Shown here: one piece after another, positions 24,277-33,799 of the stretch | Layout: each line of letters starts with the position of its first letter | Position numbering within the stretch: position 1 is the first letter of the stretch | DNA from: CAVOHU01 sp963843385 | GTDB taxonomy: Bacteria > Acidobacteriota > Vicinamibacteria > Vicinamibacterales > JAKQTR01 | Reading direction: 5' to 3' | Length of the DNA stretch: 64,000 nt | Assembly: GCA_963843385.1 (NCBI GenBank) | Contig: CAWJJY010000007.1 | Coordinates: 1,984,001-2,048,000 of the forward strand | Translations under genes and position numbers: made by a program | Notes under the pieces: generated by a model | Databases searched by the model: none | Seen by the model: only the letters and a program-made list of their open reading frames with translations | Told to the model about the DNA's origin: nothing

Positions 24277-25761
24277 CTATTGTGAGACCTTCTTGCCGTC
24301 GGTGTCGTAGGTTTCGACGGTCCCGAACGTCTTCATCGCGTTGCCGATCTTGGAGGCGTCCCCCACCACGACGATTTGAAGCTTCGACGGGTCGAAGTAC
24401 TTCCTGGCGGCGGCCTGGAGTTCCGCCGCGGTCACGGCCATGATGCGATCGGGATACCTGTCCCAATAGTCGGCTGGCAGTTTGTAGAGCCAGCGTGTCA
24501 CGTAGTTGCCCAGGATCGTATCGGGCGACTCCAGCGACAACGCGAAGTTCGCCACGAGCAGCCGCTTCTTGTCTCCCAACGCCTCGTCGGTCATCGGCGT
24601 GTCCCGCAGGTTGGCGATCTCCTGCAGCGTTTCGCGGACCGCACCCTCGGTCACCTCCGTCCGGACCTCGGCCCGTGCCACCCAGTCACCGCGGTGAAGC
24701 AACGCCGTGACCGAGCTGTACGCCCCGTAGGTCCACCCCTTGTCCTCGCGAAGGTTCAGGAACAGGCGCCCGGTAGGGCCACCGCCGATGATTTCGTTCA
24801 GCACCCGGAACGTATCGTAATCGGCGCTGGTCCGCGAAAGCCCGGACGCCGCGACCGCGACGTTCGACTGCACCGACCCGGGCCGGTTCACGAGGTACAC
24901 CATGGCCGGCCCGACCGGCGCAGGCTCCTGCACGGTCGGCTTCGCGGCGCCCGCTTTCTTCCAGGGCCCGAAGACGGCGGTCAGTTTCTGCTTCGCGGCG
25001 GGGACCGAGATGTCGCCGACGATCGCAATCAACGCATTGTCGGGCACGTAGTGGGTTCGATGGAACTCGGCGAGCATGGCGCGCGTCGCCCTGCCCAGCG
25101 CGTCGGGCGTCGGGGCCGTTCGGCTCGCGGGATGGCTGCCGTAGAGCACCCGGTTCACCATCTCGACCGACAGGAAGTTCGGCATGCTCCGGTTCTGCAT
25201 CAGCGCCGCGTTGGTCCGCGTCTTGTAGCGTCCGAGTTCCTCCTCCGAGAACGACGGATTGAGGAGGATGTCGCCGGCGAGCCCGAGCACCGCGTCCACG
25301 TTCTCCGTGAGCGTGCTGCCGCTGATGGTCGCGGTCACGCTCGACATGCCGACGCTGACGTTGAGACTGGCGGCAATGGTCTCGAGCTGCTGAGAGATCT
25401 CCGCGGACGTCTTGGTCGTCGTGCCCTCGCGCATCATGGCGCCGGCAAACGACGCCAGTCCCGGAAGGTCCGGCGGATCGAAATACCCGCCCGCGCCGGG
25501 AACGATGACCTGGAACGAGATGAGCGGCAGCCGATGGTCCTCGAGCACGAGGACGTGGACGAGGTTGGCGAGGTCGAATTCCTGCGGCTTCGGCAGCGAG
25601 ACTTTCAGAATTTCCTTCGAGACAGGGGCCTTCCCTTTCAGGACGACGCCCTTCAGGGACTGGCCCGGCGCCGCCGTGGTCCCCTGGGGGGCCTGCGCGG
25701 TGACCAGGGCAACCGACAGACCGATCAGTGCGGTCAAGGCGAGTGCATGCCTGATGCGCAT
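24277..25761 (-). CDS. M16 peptidase family protein, non-catalytic subunit type
   Basis: A 494-residue secreted protein (signal peptide MRIRHALALTALIGLSVALVT). It has the two-lobed M16 (pitrilysin/insulinase) architecture: VLVLEDHRLPLISFQVIVPG near the N-terminus, and a C-terminal lobe with NEIIGGGPTGRLFLNLREDKGWTYG, which is the conserved R-x-x-x-G-x-x-Y binding segment. The zinc motif HxxEH is absent; the position reads GLASFAGAMMREGT. It is therefore the inactive partner of the next gene's active protease, the usual arrangement of M16B heterodimers. Start at 25761 has AGGGAGG upstream and overlaps the previous stop by one base (TGATG). Confidence 0.88.
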   Translation of the reverse strand: MRIRHALALTALIGLSVALVTAQAPQGTTAAPGQSLKGVVLKGKAPVSKEILKVSLPKPQEFDLANLVHVLVLEDHRLPLISFQVIVPGAGGYFDPPDLPGLASFAGAMMREGTTTKTSAEISQQLETIAASLNVSVGMSSVTATISGSTLTENVDAVLGLAGDILLNPSFSEEELGRYKTRTNAALMQNRSMPNFLSVEMVNRVLYGSHPASRTAPTPDALGRATRAMLAEFHRTHYVPDNALIAIVGDISVPAAKQKLTAVFGPWKKAGAAKPTVQEPAPVGPAMVYLVNRPGSVQSNVAVAASGLSRTSADYDTFRVLNEIIGGGPTGRLFLNLREDKGWTYGAYSSVTALLHRGDWVARAEVRTEVTEGAVRETLQEIANLRDTPMTDEALGDKKRLLVANFALSLESPDTILGNYVTRWLYKLPADYWDRYPDRIMAVTAAELQAAARKYFDPSKLQIVVVGDASKIGNAMKTFGTVETYDTDGKKVSQ

Positions 25762-27122
25762 CACACGCCTCCCTTCTGCGCGCCGGCCGGCTTGGGCGCC
25801 GTGATGACGACGGTCCGGTTCTGCGTGGTCAGGTACCGGCTCGCGACCCGCTGGATATCGGCCGCCGTCAGATTGGCAATTCGATCCGGGCGCGTGTTGA
25901 TCAGCCCGGGATCGCCGAAGTAGACCGCGAGTTGCGAGATGAGCACCGCCCTGCCGACCGTCGTCCCGAGGTTGCGGACGTAGCTGGCCCGCATGCTGTT
26001 GCGAGCCTTGTCCAGCTCCCACGCCTCGATCGTCCCCGTCTTCACCTTCTCGAGCTCGGCCGTCAGCGCCTTCTCGACGTCGGCGACCGCCTTGCCGGGC
26101 GCGACCAGGGCGATCACCCGGAACAGGCTGGGCCCGCGGCTCTCGTCTGCCATCGCCGACACGTTGGTCGCGAGCTGCTGTTGCCGCACGACGTTCTCGT
26201 AGAGCCGCGAGCTTCGGCCCCCGGACAGGATATTCGCCAGCACGGTCAGGGCGTCGTGGTCAGGGGTCAGGCTTTGCGGGATGTGGTAGACCATGTCGAT
26301 CCGCGGCAGGCGCGCGAGGCCGTCTTCGACGGTGAGGCGTTTCTCAGCCGTCTGCACGGGCTCGTCGACGACCACCGGCGATGGCGGCGCCTGCGACGGA
26401 ATCGACTCGAAGAACTTCTGGACCCGTGCCAGGCAGTCCGGCGTCTTGACGTCGCCGACAATCGCAATGACGGCGTTGTTCGGCGCGTAGTAGGTCCTGA
26501 AGAACCCCTTCACGTCATCGACCGTCGCCGCGCTCAGATCGGTCATCGAACCGATGACCGAATGTTTGTAGGGGAAACTCTCGTACGCCAGTTCGTCGAC
26601 CGCCTCGAACGTCTTGCCGTAGGGCTGGTTGTCCACCCCCTGGCGGCGTTCCTCCTGCACCGTGTTGATCTGGTTCTGCAGGTTCTCGGGCGTGATGGCC
26701 GAGGCCAGCGTGCGCATCCGATCCGCCTCGAGGAAGAGGGCCAGGTCGAGCTGATTGGCGGGCAGCTGCTCGAAGTAGTTGGTCCGTTCCTTGTTGGTGG
26801 ACCCGTTCATGTTGCCGCCGCTGCCGAATACCAGAGCAAAATGCTCGCCGCTGCCCACGTTCTCGGACCCCTTGAACATCATGTGTTCGAACAGATGCGC
26901 AAAGCCCGTGCGACCCTGGCGCTCGTTGCGGGACCCGACGTTGTAGGTCACCGCCACCGAGAAGACCGGGGCGGTATGATCCTCTGCGATGATGACCCGA
27001 AGGCCGTTCTTGAGCTTGGTGTCCAGGAACTGGACCTTCGGTGCGGCAGCAGCCCCTACCGTGGCGGCCAGGCCGACCGCCACGACCAGAGCCAGGGCCG
27101 CACCTCCGATGACGCGTCTCAT
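25761..27122 (-). CDS. M16 zinc peptidase, catalytic subunit
   Basis: A 453-residue secreted protease. The signal peptide is MRRVIGGAALALVVAVGL, with GGAGG upstream of the start at 27122. The inverted zinc motif is HLFEH (H76, E79, H80) in TGFAHLFEHMMFKG, with the third ligand expected in the following QEERRQG segment. The C-terminal lobe carries LSGGRSSRLYENVVR. Such enzymes degrade peptides in the periplasm as pairs with an inactive partner; that partner follows immediately with a one-base overlap. Likely a periplasmic peptide-clearing activity. Confidence 0.92.
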   Translation of the reverse strand: MRRVIGGAALALVVAVGLAATVGAAAAPKVQFLDTKLKNGLRVIIAEDHTAPVFSVAVTYNVGSRNERQGRTGFAHLFEHMMFKGSENVGSGEHFALVFGSGGNMNGSTNKERTNYFEQLPANQLDLALFLEADRMRTLASAITPENLQNQINTVQEERRQGVDNQPYGKTFEAVDELAYESFPYKHSVIGSMTDLSAATVDDVKGFFRTYYAPNNAVIAIVGDVKTPDCLARVQKFFESIPSQAPPSPVVVDEPVQTAEKRLTVEDGLARLPRIDMVYHIPQSLTPDHDALTVLANILSGGRSSRLYENVVRQQQLATNVSAMADESRGPSLFRVIALVAPGKAVADVEKALTAELEKVKTGTIEAWELDKARNSMRASYVRNLGTTVGRAVLISQLAVYFGDPGLINTRPDRIANLTAADIQRVASRYLTTQNRTVVITAPKPAGAQKGGV

Positions 27123-27424
27123 GCACACCTCCATGAAGTGTTGTCGCGGGGCACATTGTCGCACGGTTTCCGGGCCGCCGCCGGCCGGTCGCCGGGCGCG
27201 CGGGAGCCTGGAGCCGCCACCCCGGTGAAGGGGAGGGACCAACCTCCCGCATCCAGGTGCATTTCGCTCGGGTTTCGGGGTAAACGCCGGAAGCACCAAG
27301 TCGTATATATTTCGTGTACCGGGACCGGGTGGGCGTGTGCCCAGCGTGTCCCTTCAGCCGTCAACGGCCCTCGGCAGGCCCGGGGAGTCCTCTGGCACGT
27401 TTTCCTTCCGCTCTCGATACAACC
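27123..27424. other. Divergent region, M16 pair / RND efflux operon
   Basis: A 302-nt region between divergent operons. An AT-rich patch (27302-27313, TCGTATATATTT) stands out in GC-rich DNA and could be part of a promoter, but I find no good -35 partner. No operator or RNA gene is evident. Confidence 0.4.
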
Positions 27425-28804
27425 ATGCGACGTTTTACACGCACTCGTCTGAACAGCATCGGTTCCGTCATCGGCGTCATGTCGTTGGTGGCGCTCGCCG
27501 GGGCCGCCGCCGGCTGCAACAAGGCCGCCGCGCCGGGTGGTCGTGGCAGCGGGCCTCGCCAGGATCGGGTCCAGATTCGTTCCGTGAAGATTCAGCGGAT
27601 CGCGATCCAGCGCCAGGTGGAGATCTCGGGGACTCTGCTCTCGCCGGACCAGGCCAAGGTCAGCAGCGAGGTCGCGGGCGTGGTCCGTGAAGTGCCGATG
27701 CAGATCGGGACCGTCGTCCGGGCCGGCGATCCGCTCGTCATCCTCGACAAGCGGGAACTGACCATGGCCTTCGAGCGGGCCGAAAGCGCGTTGCGCCAGG
27801 TCGAAGCGCAACTCGAGATCAACGGCACGGTGTCGGTCCTCCCTCCCGCCGACGACCAGATTGCGTCGGTTCGCCAGGCCGCGGCCACCCGAGACGATGC
27901 GGCGGCCAACCTGGCACGAGTCGAACGGCTGATCGCGCGAGGGATTCTGGCGCAGGTCGATCTGGACGCGGCGCGCACCAAGTCCAAGGTGGCCGAAGCC
28001 ACGTATCAGTCCACGCTGGCCTCGGCGCGGAGCCTGAAAGCCAGCTTGCAGGACCGGAAAGCGTCGTATGACCTCGCGCGGAAGAAGCTCGAAGACGCGG
28101 TCATCAAGGCGCCGGTCGACGGGGCGGTCGCCGAGCGGCTGGTGCAGCCTGGCGAGTACATTCGCGAGAACGTCCAGGTCGCGACCATCGTGTCGATCAA
28201 CCCGCTGAAGCTGAGGACCGCGGTCCAGGAGCGGTATGCCGGCCTGATCGCGCCCAAGCTCCCGGTGGAGTTCCAGGTGACCTCGTTCCCGGATCAGACC
28301 TTCAAGGGTGAGATGGCGTATGTGAGCCCCGCGGTCGATCAGGCGACGCGCACCTTCGTCGTCGAGGCCCTGATTCACAACGACGATCGAAGACTCAAAC
28401 CCGGGTTCTTTGCCAAGGGCGTCGTCACCACCAAGCTCGATCAGAACGTGCCGGCGGTGACCGAGAACGCGATCTCGACCCTCGCCGGCGTATCGGCCGT
28501 CTACGTGATCGAAGCAGGGAAGATCCGCCAGCAGGGGGTCGTCCTGGGCGTCAAGCAAGGGGAACTCTACGAGATCGTCGACGGCCTGACCGGGGCCGAG
28601 GAGCTCGCCGCGAGCAACCTGAACCAGCTGGCCACCGGCACGCTGGTGCAGACCGGACAGGGCGGCCAGGCGCCGGCCGAGGGGGCGCAGCCCGGTGTCG
28701 GTGAACGCTCCGGCAGGCGCGGTGACGGAACCGGGGCCGGAGGCGGGGGCGGGCGGCGCGGTCGACGCGGCCAGGGCGCCGCCGAGCAGGGAGGACAGCG
28801 GTGA
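27425..28804 (+). CDS. RND efflux membrane-fusion lipoprotein (adaptor)
   Basis: A 459-residue periplasmic adaptor. Its signal peptide ends in a lipobox (AAG-C31), so it is lipid-anchored to the inner membrane. The adaptor order is visible: beta-barrel and lipoyl strands (VEISGTLLSPDQAKVSSEVAG), a coiled-coil hairpin (about residues 115-215, with Ala/Arg-rich heptads), the second lipoyl half (VIKAPVDGAVAERLVQPGEYI) and a beta domain. A Gly/Arg-rich C-terminal tail of about 35 residues is unusual. The start ATG at 27425 lacks a strong ribosome-binding site. It precedes the RND pump with a 4-nt GTGA overlap. Confidence 0.93.
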   Translation: MRRFTRTRLNSIGSVIGVMSLVALAGAAAGCNKAAAPGGRGSGPRQDRVQIRSVKIQRIAIQRQVEISGTLLSPDQAKVSSEVAGVVREVPMQIGTVVRAGDPLVILDKRELTMAFERAESALRQVEAQLEINGTVSVLPPADDQIASVRQAAATRDDAAANLARVERLIARGILAQVDLDAARTKSKVAEATYQSTLASARSLKASLQDRKASYDLARKKLEDAVIKAPVDGAVAERLVQPGEYIRENVQVATIVSINPLKLRTAVQERYAGLIAPKLPVEFQVTSFPDQTFKGEMAYVSPAVDQATRTFVVEALIHNDDRRLKPGFFAKGVVTTKLDQNVPAVTENAISTLAGVSAVYVIEAGKIRQQGVVLGVKQGELYEIVDGLTGAEELAASNLNQLATGTLVQTGQGGQAPAEGAQPGVGERSGRRGDGTGAGGGGGRRGRRGQGAAEQGGQR

Positions 28805-31800
28805 AACTAGCCGATGTCAGCGTGCGGCGGCCGGTCTTCGCGGTCATGATGACCGCCGCCTTGATCGTCATGGGATGGTTCTCGTACCGGCAGCTCGGCC
28901 TGGACCTGATGCCGAAGACCGACTACCCGGTCGTCTCCGTCGGGACGTCGCTGTCGGGCGCGAGCTCGGAGGAGATCGAGACCTCGATCACCAAGCCGGT
29001 CGAAGAAGCGGTCAACAGCATCGCGGGCGTCGACGAGCTCAGCGCCAGCTCGAGCCAGGGCAACTCCCGCGTGTCGATCACCTTCGTCCTCGAGCGCGAA
29101 ATCGAATCGGCGACGCAGGACGTGCGCGACAAGGTCGCCGGGATCATGCGCCAGTTCCCGCGGGACACGCTGCCGCCGACGGTCAACAAGATGGACCCCG
29201 ACTCCTCCCCGATCCTGACGATCCTCGTCTCGGGTCAGCGATCGCCGAAGGAGATCTCCCAGATCGCGGACAAGAACATCAAGCAGGTGATCGAGACGAT
29301 CGAGGGCGTCGGGGGCGTGTCCCTCCAGGGCGATCGGCGCCGCGAGATCCAGCTGCTGCTCAACGCGGACCGGCTGAACGCCTACAACCTCAGCGTCGAC
29401 CAGGTTCGGAGCGCCGTCCAGCGGCAGAACGTCGAAATCCCCGGCGGCTCGTTCACGGCGGGTGCGTCGGACATCGCGATGCGCACGATGGGGCGCCTCA
29501 CCAACGTCCGCGACTTCAACGACATCCTGATTTCCTATCGCGACGGCATGGCGATCCGCTTCGGCGACGTGGGCCGGGTCACCGACGCGATCGAGGAGGT
29601 CCGCAGCTCCACGCGGCTGGACGGCCGGCCGGCCATCTCCCTGATGATCCGGAAGCAGACGGGTACCAACACCGTCGACATCGTCGACCGGGTCCTGGCC
29701 CGCCTCAAGCGCATCGAAGGCACGCTCCCGCCGGATATCACGATGCAGCCGATCCGCGATCAGTCGCGGTTCATCCGGAAATCGTTCGAAGAGATCAGGA
29801 TGCACCTGCTCTTCGGCGGGCTGCTGGCCAGCTTCGTCGTCTTCCTCTTCATGCGGAACATCCGGCTGACCGTGATCGCGGCGCTCGCGATTCCGACGTC
29901 GATCATCGGCACGTTCTCCGTGATGAAGGCGCTCGACTTCACGTTGAACAACATGACGATGCTGGCCTTATCACTGGCCACGGGCATCGTCATCGACGAT
30001 GCCATCGTCGTGCTGGAGAATATTTTCCGATACATCGAGGAGAAGAAAGTCTCGCCCAAGGAGGCGGCGATGAAAGCCACGGCCGAAATCGGCCTGGCTG
30101 TCATGGCCACGACGCTGTCGCTGGTGGTCATCTTCCTGCCGGTGGCCTTCATGACCGGTCAGGTCGGCCGCTACTTCTACAGCTTCGGCATCACCTCGGC
30201 AGCGGCGATGCTGATTTCGATGTTCGTCTCCTTCACGCTGACCCCTGCGCTCTGCTCCTGGTGGTTGCGCTCGGTCGACGAGCGCGTCGGCGCCCACCGT
30301 GCGACGAAGTCCCAGGGCGCGTACGCCTTCGTCGATCGTTCCTACGGCCGGATGCTGGAGTGGTCGCTCCATCATCGCGGCTGGATGCTGGGGATCGCGG
30401 GCGTCGTGGTGGCGTCGGTCGTCGTGCTGTTCCCGTATGTCGGCAAGGAACTGGTACCCGACGACGATCAGAGCGAGTTCAGCATCAACGTCAGGCTGCC
30501 GCAAGGGACGAGCTACGCGCGCACTGAGGAATACATCAGGACCATCGAGGCCGACCTGCGCGACCCGCAGAAGCTCCCCGAGGTCGCCATGATCCTGGCC
30601 AGCGTCAACCCGGGCAGCGCAAATTTCTACATCGGGCTGAAGCCGCTGGAAGAGCGAACGCTGTCGCAGCAGGAGCTGATGCGGCGTGCCCGCGTGATGA
30701 TGCGCAAGTACCCGGGCGCCCGTATCGGCGTCTCGGGGGGCACCGACCTCTCGGGCGCGTCGAGCGGCGGAGGCCGGGGCGGCGGAGGCGGGGGCTCGAA
30801 CCGGCTCAGCGTCCTCATTCAAGGGCCCGAGATTGAGCAGCTGCAGATTTACGTGACCAAGCTGATGGCGCTCGTGCGGACCATCCCCGGCGTGGTCGAC
30901 GTCGACTCCAACTTCGAGCCGACGCAGCCGGAAGTCCGCATCATGACCGACCGCGCGCGCGCGGCGGACCTGGGCGTGTCGATTGATTCGCTGGCGTCGA
31001 GCATGCGGTCGCTCGTCGGCGGCGAGGAGGTCGGCAAGTTCAAGGACGGCGACGACCAGTTCTCGGTGAAGCTGCGGCTGGACCAGCAGTTCCGGGACGA
31101 CCCGGCGGGGCTCGGCTCGCTGCTGATTCCGGCTGCGAGCGGCAAGACCGTCCGGGTCAGCGACGTCGCGCAGCTGGTGATGGACCGCGGGCCGGCCACC
31201 ATCCAGCGCTACAACAGGCAGCGGCAGATTTCCGTCAGCGCGAATCTCGACAAGGTACCGCTCGGCGACGCGGTTGCCGCGGCGCGTGTGAAGGTGACCG
31301 AGCTGAACATGAAGCCCGGCTACCAGGCCGTGTTCGGCGGAAGCGCCAGGACCCTCGACGAAGCGTCCAGCGACTTCGTCATCGCGATCTTCCTGGCCGT
31401 CGCGTTCATCTACATGGTGCTCGCGTCGCAGTTCAACAGCTTCATCCACCCGCTCACCATCATGACGGCGCTGCCCCTCAGCCTTCCGGCCGGCATCCTG
31501 TCGCTGATGGCCTTCGGGATGACGATCAACGTCTACAGCGCGATCGGGCTGATGATGCTGTTCGGCATCGTCAAGAAGAACTCGATCCTGCAGGTCGACT
31601 ACACCAACACGCTGCGGGCCGAGGGCCTGGAACGCCACGAGGCGCTGATGGCCGCCAATCACGTGCGATTGCGGCCCATCCTCATGACGACGATGTCGAT
31701 TGTCGCCGGCATGCTGCCGATCGCGTTCGGCAAGGGCGCGGGATCGGGCTCGCGCGCGTCGATGGCCGTCACGATCATCGGAGGCCAGATTCTCTGTCTG

Positions 31801-31968
31801 TTGCTCACGCTGCTGGTCACGCCGGTCGTGTATTCGTATTTCGACGACCTCCGCGAGCTCAAGATCACCGACCTCGTCAGGGCGCTCGCTAACCGGATCC
31901 GCGGCCGTAAGGCGGTCAAGGCGGCGCTGCCGGGCGCCCAGCCGACGCCGGCAACGCCGATCGAGTAG
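28801..31968 (+). CDS. RND family multidrug efflux pump
   Basis: A 1055-residue inner-membrane AcrB/MexB-type pump with 12 predicted helices in two repeats. The proton-relay aspartates are present in TM4 (GIVIDDAIVVLEN, D399-D400), and a lysine occurs in TM10 (GIVKKNSILQVDYTN). The N-terminus has the family motif FAVMMTAALIVMGWFSYRQLGLDLMP. A Gly-rich insertion (about residues 655-665, GGGRGGGGGG) sits in the second periplasmic loop. It uses the proton gradient to export hydrophobic compounds through the adaptor encoded just upstream and an outer-membrane channel. The GTG start overlaps the adaptor stop by 4 nt. Substrates are not inferable. Confidence 0.95.
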   Translation: MKLADVSVRRPVFAVMMTAALIVMGWFSYRQLGLDLMPKTDYPVVSVGTSLSGASSEEIETSITKPVEEAVNSIAGVDELSASSSQGNSRVSITFVLEREIESATQDVRDKVAGIMRQFPRDTLPPTVNKMDPDSSPILTILVSGQRSPKEISQIADKNIKQVIETIEGVGGVSLQGDRRREIQLLLNADRLNAYNLSVDQVRSAVQRQNVEIPGGSFTAGASDIAMRTMGRLTNVRDFNDILISYRDGMAIRFGDVGRVTDAIEEVRSSTRLDGRPAISLMIRKQTGTNTVDIVDRVLARLKRIEGTLPPDITMQPIRDQSRFIRKSFEEIRMHLLFGGLLASFVVFLFMRNIRLTVIAALAIPTSIIGTFSVMKALDFTLNNMTMLALSLATGIVIDDAIVVLENIFRYIEEKKVSPKEAAMKATAEIGLAVMATTLSLVVIFLPVAFMTGQVGRYFYSFGITSAAAMLISMFVSFTLTPALCSWWLRSVDERVGAHRATKSQGAYAFVDRSYGRMLEWSLHHRGWMLGIAGVVVASVVVLFPYVGKELVPDDDQSEFSINVRLPQGTSYARTEEYIRTIEADLRDPQKLPEVAMILASVNPGSANFYIGLKPLEERTLSQQELMRRARVMMRKYPGARIGVSGGTDLSGASSGGGRGGGGGGSNRLSVLIQGPEIEQLQIYVTKLMALVRTIPGVVDVDSNFEPTQPEVRIMTDRARAADLGVSIDSLASSMRSLVGGEEVGKFKDGDDQFSVKLRLDQQFRDDPAGLGSLLIPAASGKTVRVSDVAQLVMDRGPATIQRYNRQRQISVSANLDKVPLGDAVAAARVKVTELNMKPGYQAVFGGSARTLDEASSDFVIAIFLAVAFIYMVLASQFNSFIHPLTIMTALPLSLPAGILSLMAFGMTINVYSAIGLMMLFGIVKKNSILQVDYTNTLRAEGLERHEALMAANHVRLRPILMTTMSIVAGMLPIAFGKGAGSGSRASMAVTIIGGQILCLLLTLLVTPVVYSYFDDLRELKITDLVRALANRIRGRKAVKAALPGAQPTPATPIE

Positions 31969-31994
31969 CGGCTGGATTGTCCGGGAATGATTTC

Positions 31995-32024
31995 GGGGCC
32001 GGAGGACCTACGTCTTCCGGCCCC
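31995..32024. terminator. Hairpin between convergent genes
   Basis: GGGGCCGGAGGA and TCTTCCGGCCCC form a 12-bp stem (one G-T pair) with a 6-nt loop, 27 nt after the RND pump stop and before the convergent outer-membrane gene. No T-run follows on either strand, so termination efficiency is uncertain. Confidence 0.5.
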
Positions 32025-32161
32025 ACTGCATGTACGGGCGGGTTCCGTGAACCTGCCAGCGTGTCCGATGGAGGGCGGCTCATTCGAGCCGCCATGCGCG
32101 CCGGGGCTGCCTTCGACTTCGCGCGGGCCGGGGAAGACCACGCCTCCATCCGCCACGCCGC

Positions 32162-33361
32162 CTACTGCCTGAAGATGCCGAGGCGCTGGAGACCGCTGAC
32201 CGCGTTGAAGGTCACCAGCAGTTCCAGCCGACGGGCGTTCGGAATCGCGATCGTGTTGTGCGACGCCTGCGTGCCGAAGAACTGGAGGCCGAACTCGGGC
32301 GTGAGCTTGAACGTGGCTGTCTCGAAGAAGCGCTTGCCGCGAAAATATCGGTCCCCGTTCGTCGTGGGTGCGAGGTTGTCGATATCGGCATATCCGAGCC
32401 CCGCCGCAAACCGCCTGGTGATGGCCTTCTCGCCGTAGATCGCGTACCCGGAACCGCCCTGCGGGTCACGACGAAAGTACTGCTCGAACCTGACCATGTC
32501 CACGATGACGAGCGGCAGTGTCCTGGCCACGACCGCGTACCGGAACGTGGGCACCCCGGTCAGCCTCGAATACTCGGCTGACGCAGTCAGCTGCCTGGTG
32601 ACGTTCTTGGTCGCGAAGAACTGGACGTAGTTCGGTTCATCGCTCAGCCGCCTGTAGCGGTTCGTGATGCTCGGGCTCGTCAGGTCGCCGAGGTACGCCG
32701 AGGTCACGCCAAACTCGTCGAGGAAGAAACCCTTCGGGCGTTTCACGCTCACACGTTCGCCGACCAGATACCCGTCATTGTCGTAGGTGGTGATCTCGGT
32801 GGACTCGCCGCGCATCACGCCGAAACCGCCGATGCTGATCTCGACGCCCGGCACCGGAACGGCCGCGACGTAGAACTGCTTGAGATACCAGTGATTGAAG
32901 CTGTCGCCGGTGCCGATGCCGGTGTTGTTCCAGCCGCCCGTGAACGTATTGCCAGTGGCGTAGACCGCATTGACCGTATAGCGCCCCTTCGGATCGAACT
33001 TGAACCGGCCCTTGAACTGGCCGGAATCCTGGATCTGGCTGGTCGTCCGGACATCGCGGCTGTTCACGATCGTACGCTGGCGGAGAGAGACGGTTCCGAT
33101 CTGCAGTTCGAACCAGCGGCTCAGCCTCGACGGCTTGGGCTTGGCCTCAGCATCCTTCCCTTTCTTCTGGGCCTTCTTGTCATCCGCGTTTCCGGTCACC
33201 GACGACGGGTTGGCGGCGACGCTGCTCTGAACCTCCGCCTGCGTGGTCTGACTCGAACGCTGCCGCGCCAGGAGACTCGAGGGAACCAGGACCAACGCCA
33301 CGATCGAGATGGTGGCGATCTGGACGCGGGTAGCAATTGCCGGGCGGGCGGTTGACGTCAT
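32162..33361 (-). CDS. Exported beta-barrel protein of unknown function
   Basis: A 399-residue protein with a long basic N-terminus and signal peptide (hydrophobic IATISIVALVLVPSSLLA), supported by AAGGAGG upstream of the ATG at 33361; the frame extends a further 54 codons without good coding character. After a Lys/Ala-rich linker the protein is built of alternating strands (FKFDPKGRYTVNAVYATGNTF, GYAIYGEKAITRRFAAGLGYADID) and ends in RRLELLVTFNAVSGL, a pattern of porin-like barrels. I do not recognise the family. It lies convergent with the RND operon and may be an outer-membrane partner, but this is only positional. Confidence 0.7.
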   Translation of the reverse strand: MTSTARPAIATRVQIATISIVALVLVPSSLLARQRSSQTTQAEVQSSVAANPSSVTGNADDKKAQKKGKDAEAKPKPSRLSRWFELQIGTVSLRQRTIVNSRDVRTTSQIQDSGQFKGRFKFDPKGRYTVNAVYATGNTFTGGWNNTGIGTGDSFNHWYLKQFYVAAVPVPGVEISIGGFGVMRGESTEITTYDNDGYLVGERVSVKRPKGFFLDEFGVTSAYLGDLTSPSITNRYRRLSDEPNYVQFFATKNVTRQLTASAEYSRLTGVPTFRYAVVARTLPLVIVDMVRFEQYFRRDPQGGSGYAIYGEKAITRRFAAGLGYADIDNLAPTTNGDRYFRGKRFFETATFKLTPEFGLQFFGTQASHNTIAIPNARRLELLVTFNAVSGLQRLGIFRQ

Positions 33362-33799
33362 CGGGGGCCTCCTTCGGCTGCTGGGGCTGACAGCGAACAT
33401 CCACTGCAGTGGCCGGGTGCCGCCGAAGTTGAGCACGTGGCCACGCCCGTTCAAGCCGGTTCGACGAAACACCGATTGCACCGGCCTCGCCATCCTTGCG
33501 GCCGGTCCGGAACCCCGCGCCACGACCGCGCGACCGGGTCCCCCTCTTGGTCCCAGAGACCGATGAAGGCGTTTCCTGTGATGATAGCCCGAATCGTGTC
33601 CTGCTTCGCGCAGGTCCGGCCGGCATGCCCCGCGCGGCTGGATCCGGACGTGCCGTGAGCGGTCGTGCGGAGCCTGGATGCGGCGAGGTAGGTGCGGCCG
33701 CCTCGTCGAGTCACGGATATCGCGTCCCGAGTCAGAGCGGCGGCGAGCGGCGCATTCACGCCCGGGTGCGATCGAATCGGCGAGCGTGCGAGCAGGCGG
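33362..33799. other. Intergenic region, no clear gene
   Basis: A 438-nt gap upstream of the beta-barrel gene and after the malic-enzyme-like gene's end (both on the minus strand). Short frames on both strands have no recognisable domains. The promoter of the barrel gene should lie here; I see no strong -35/-10 pair and no terminator. Confidence 0.4.
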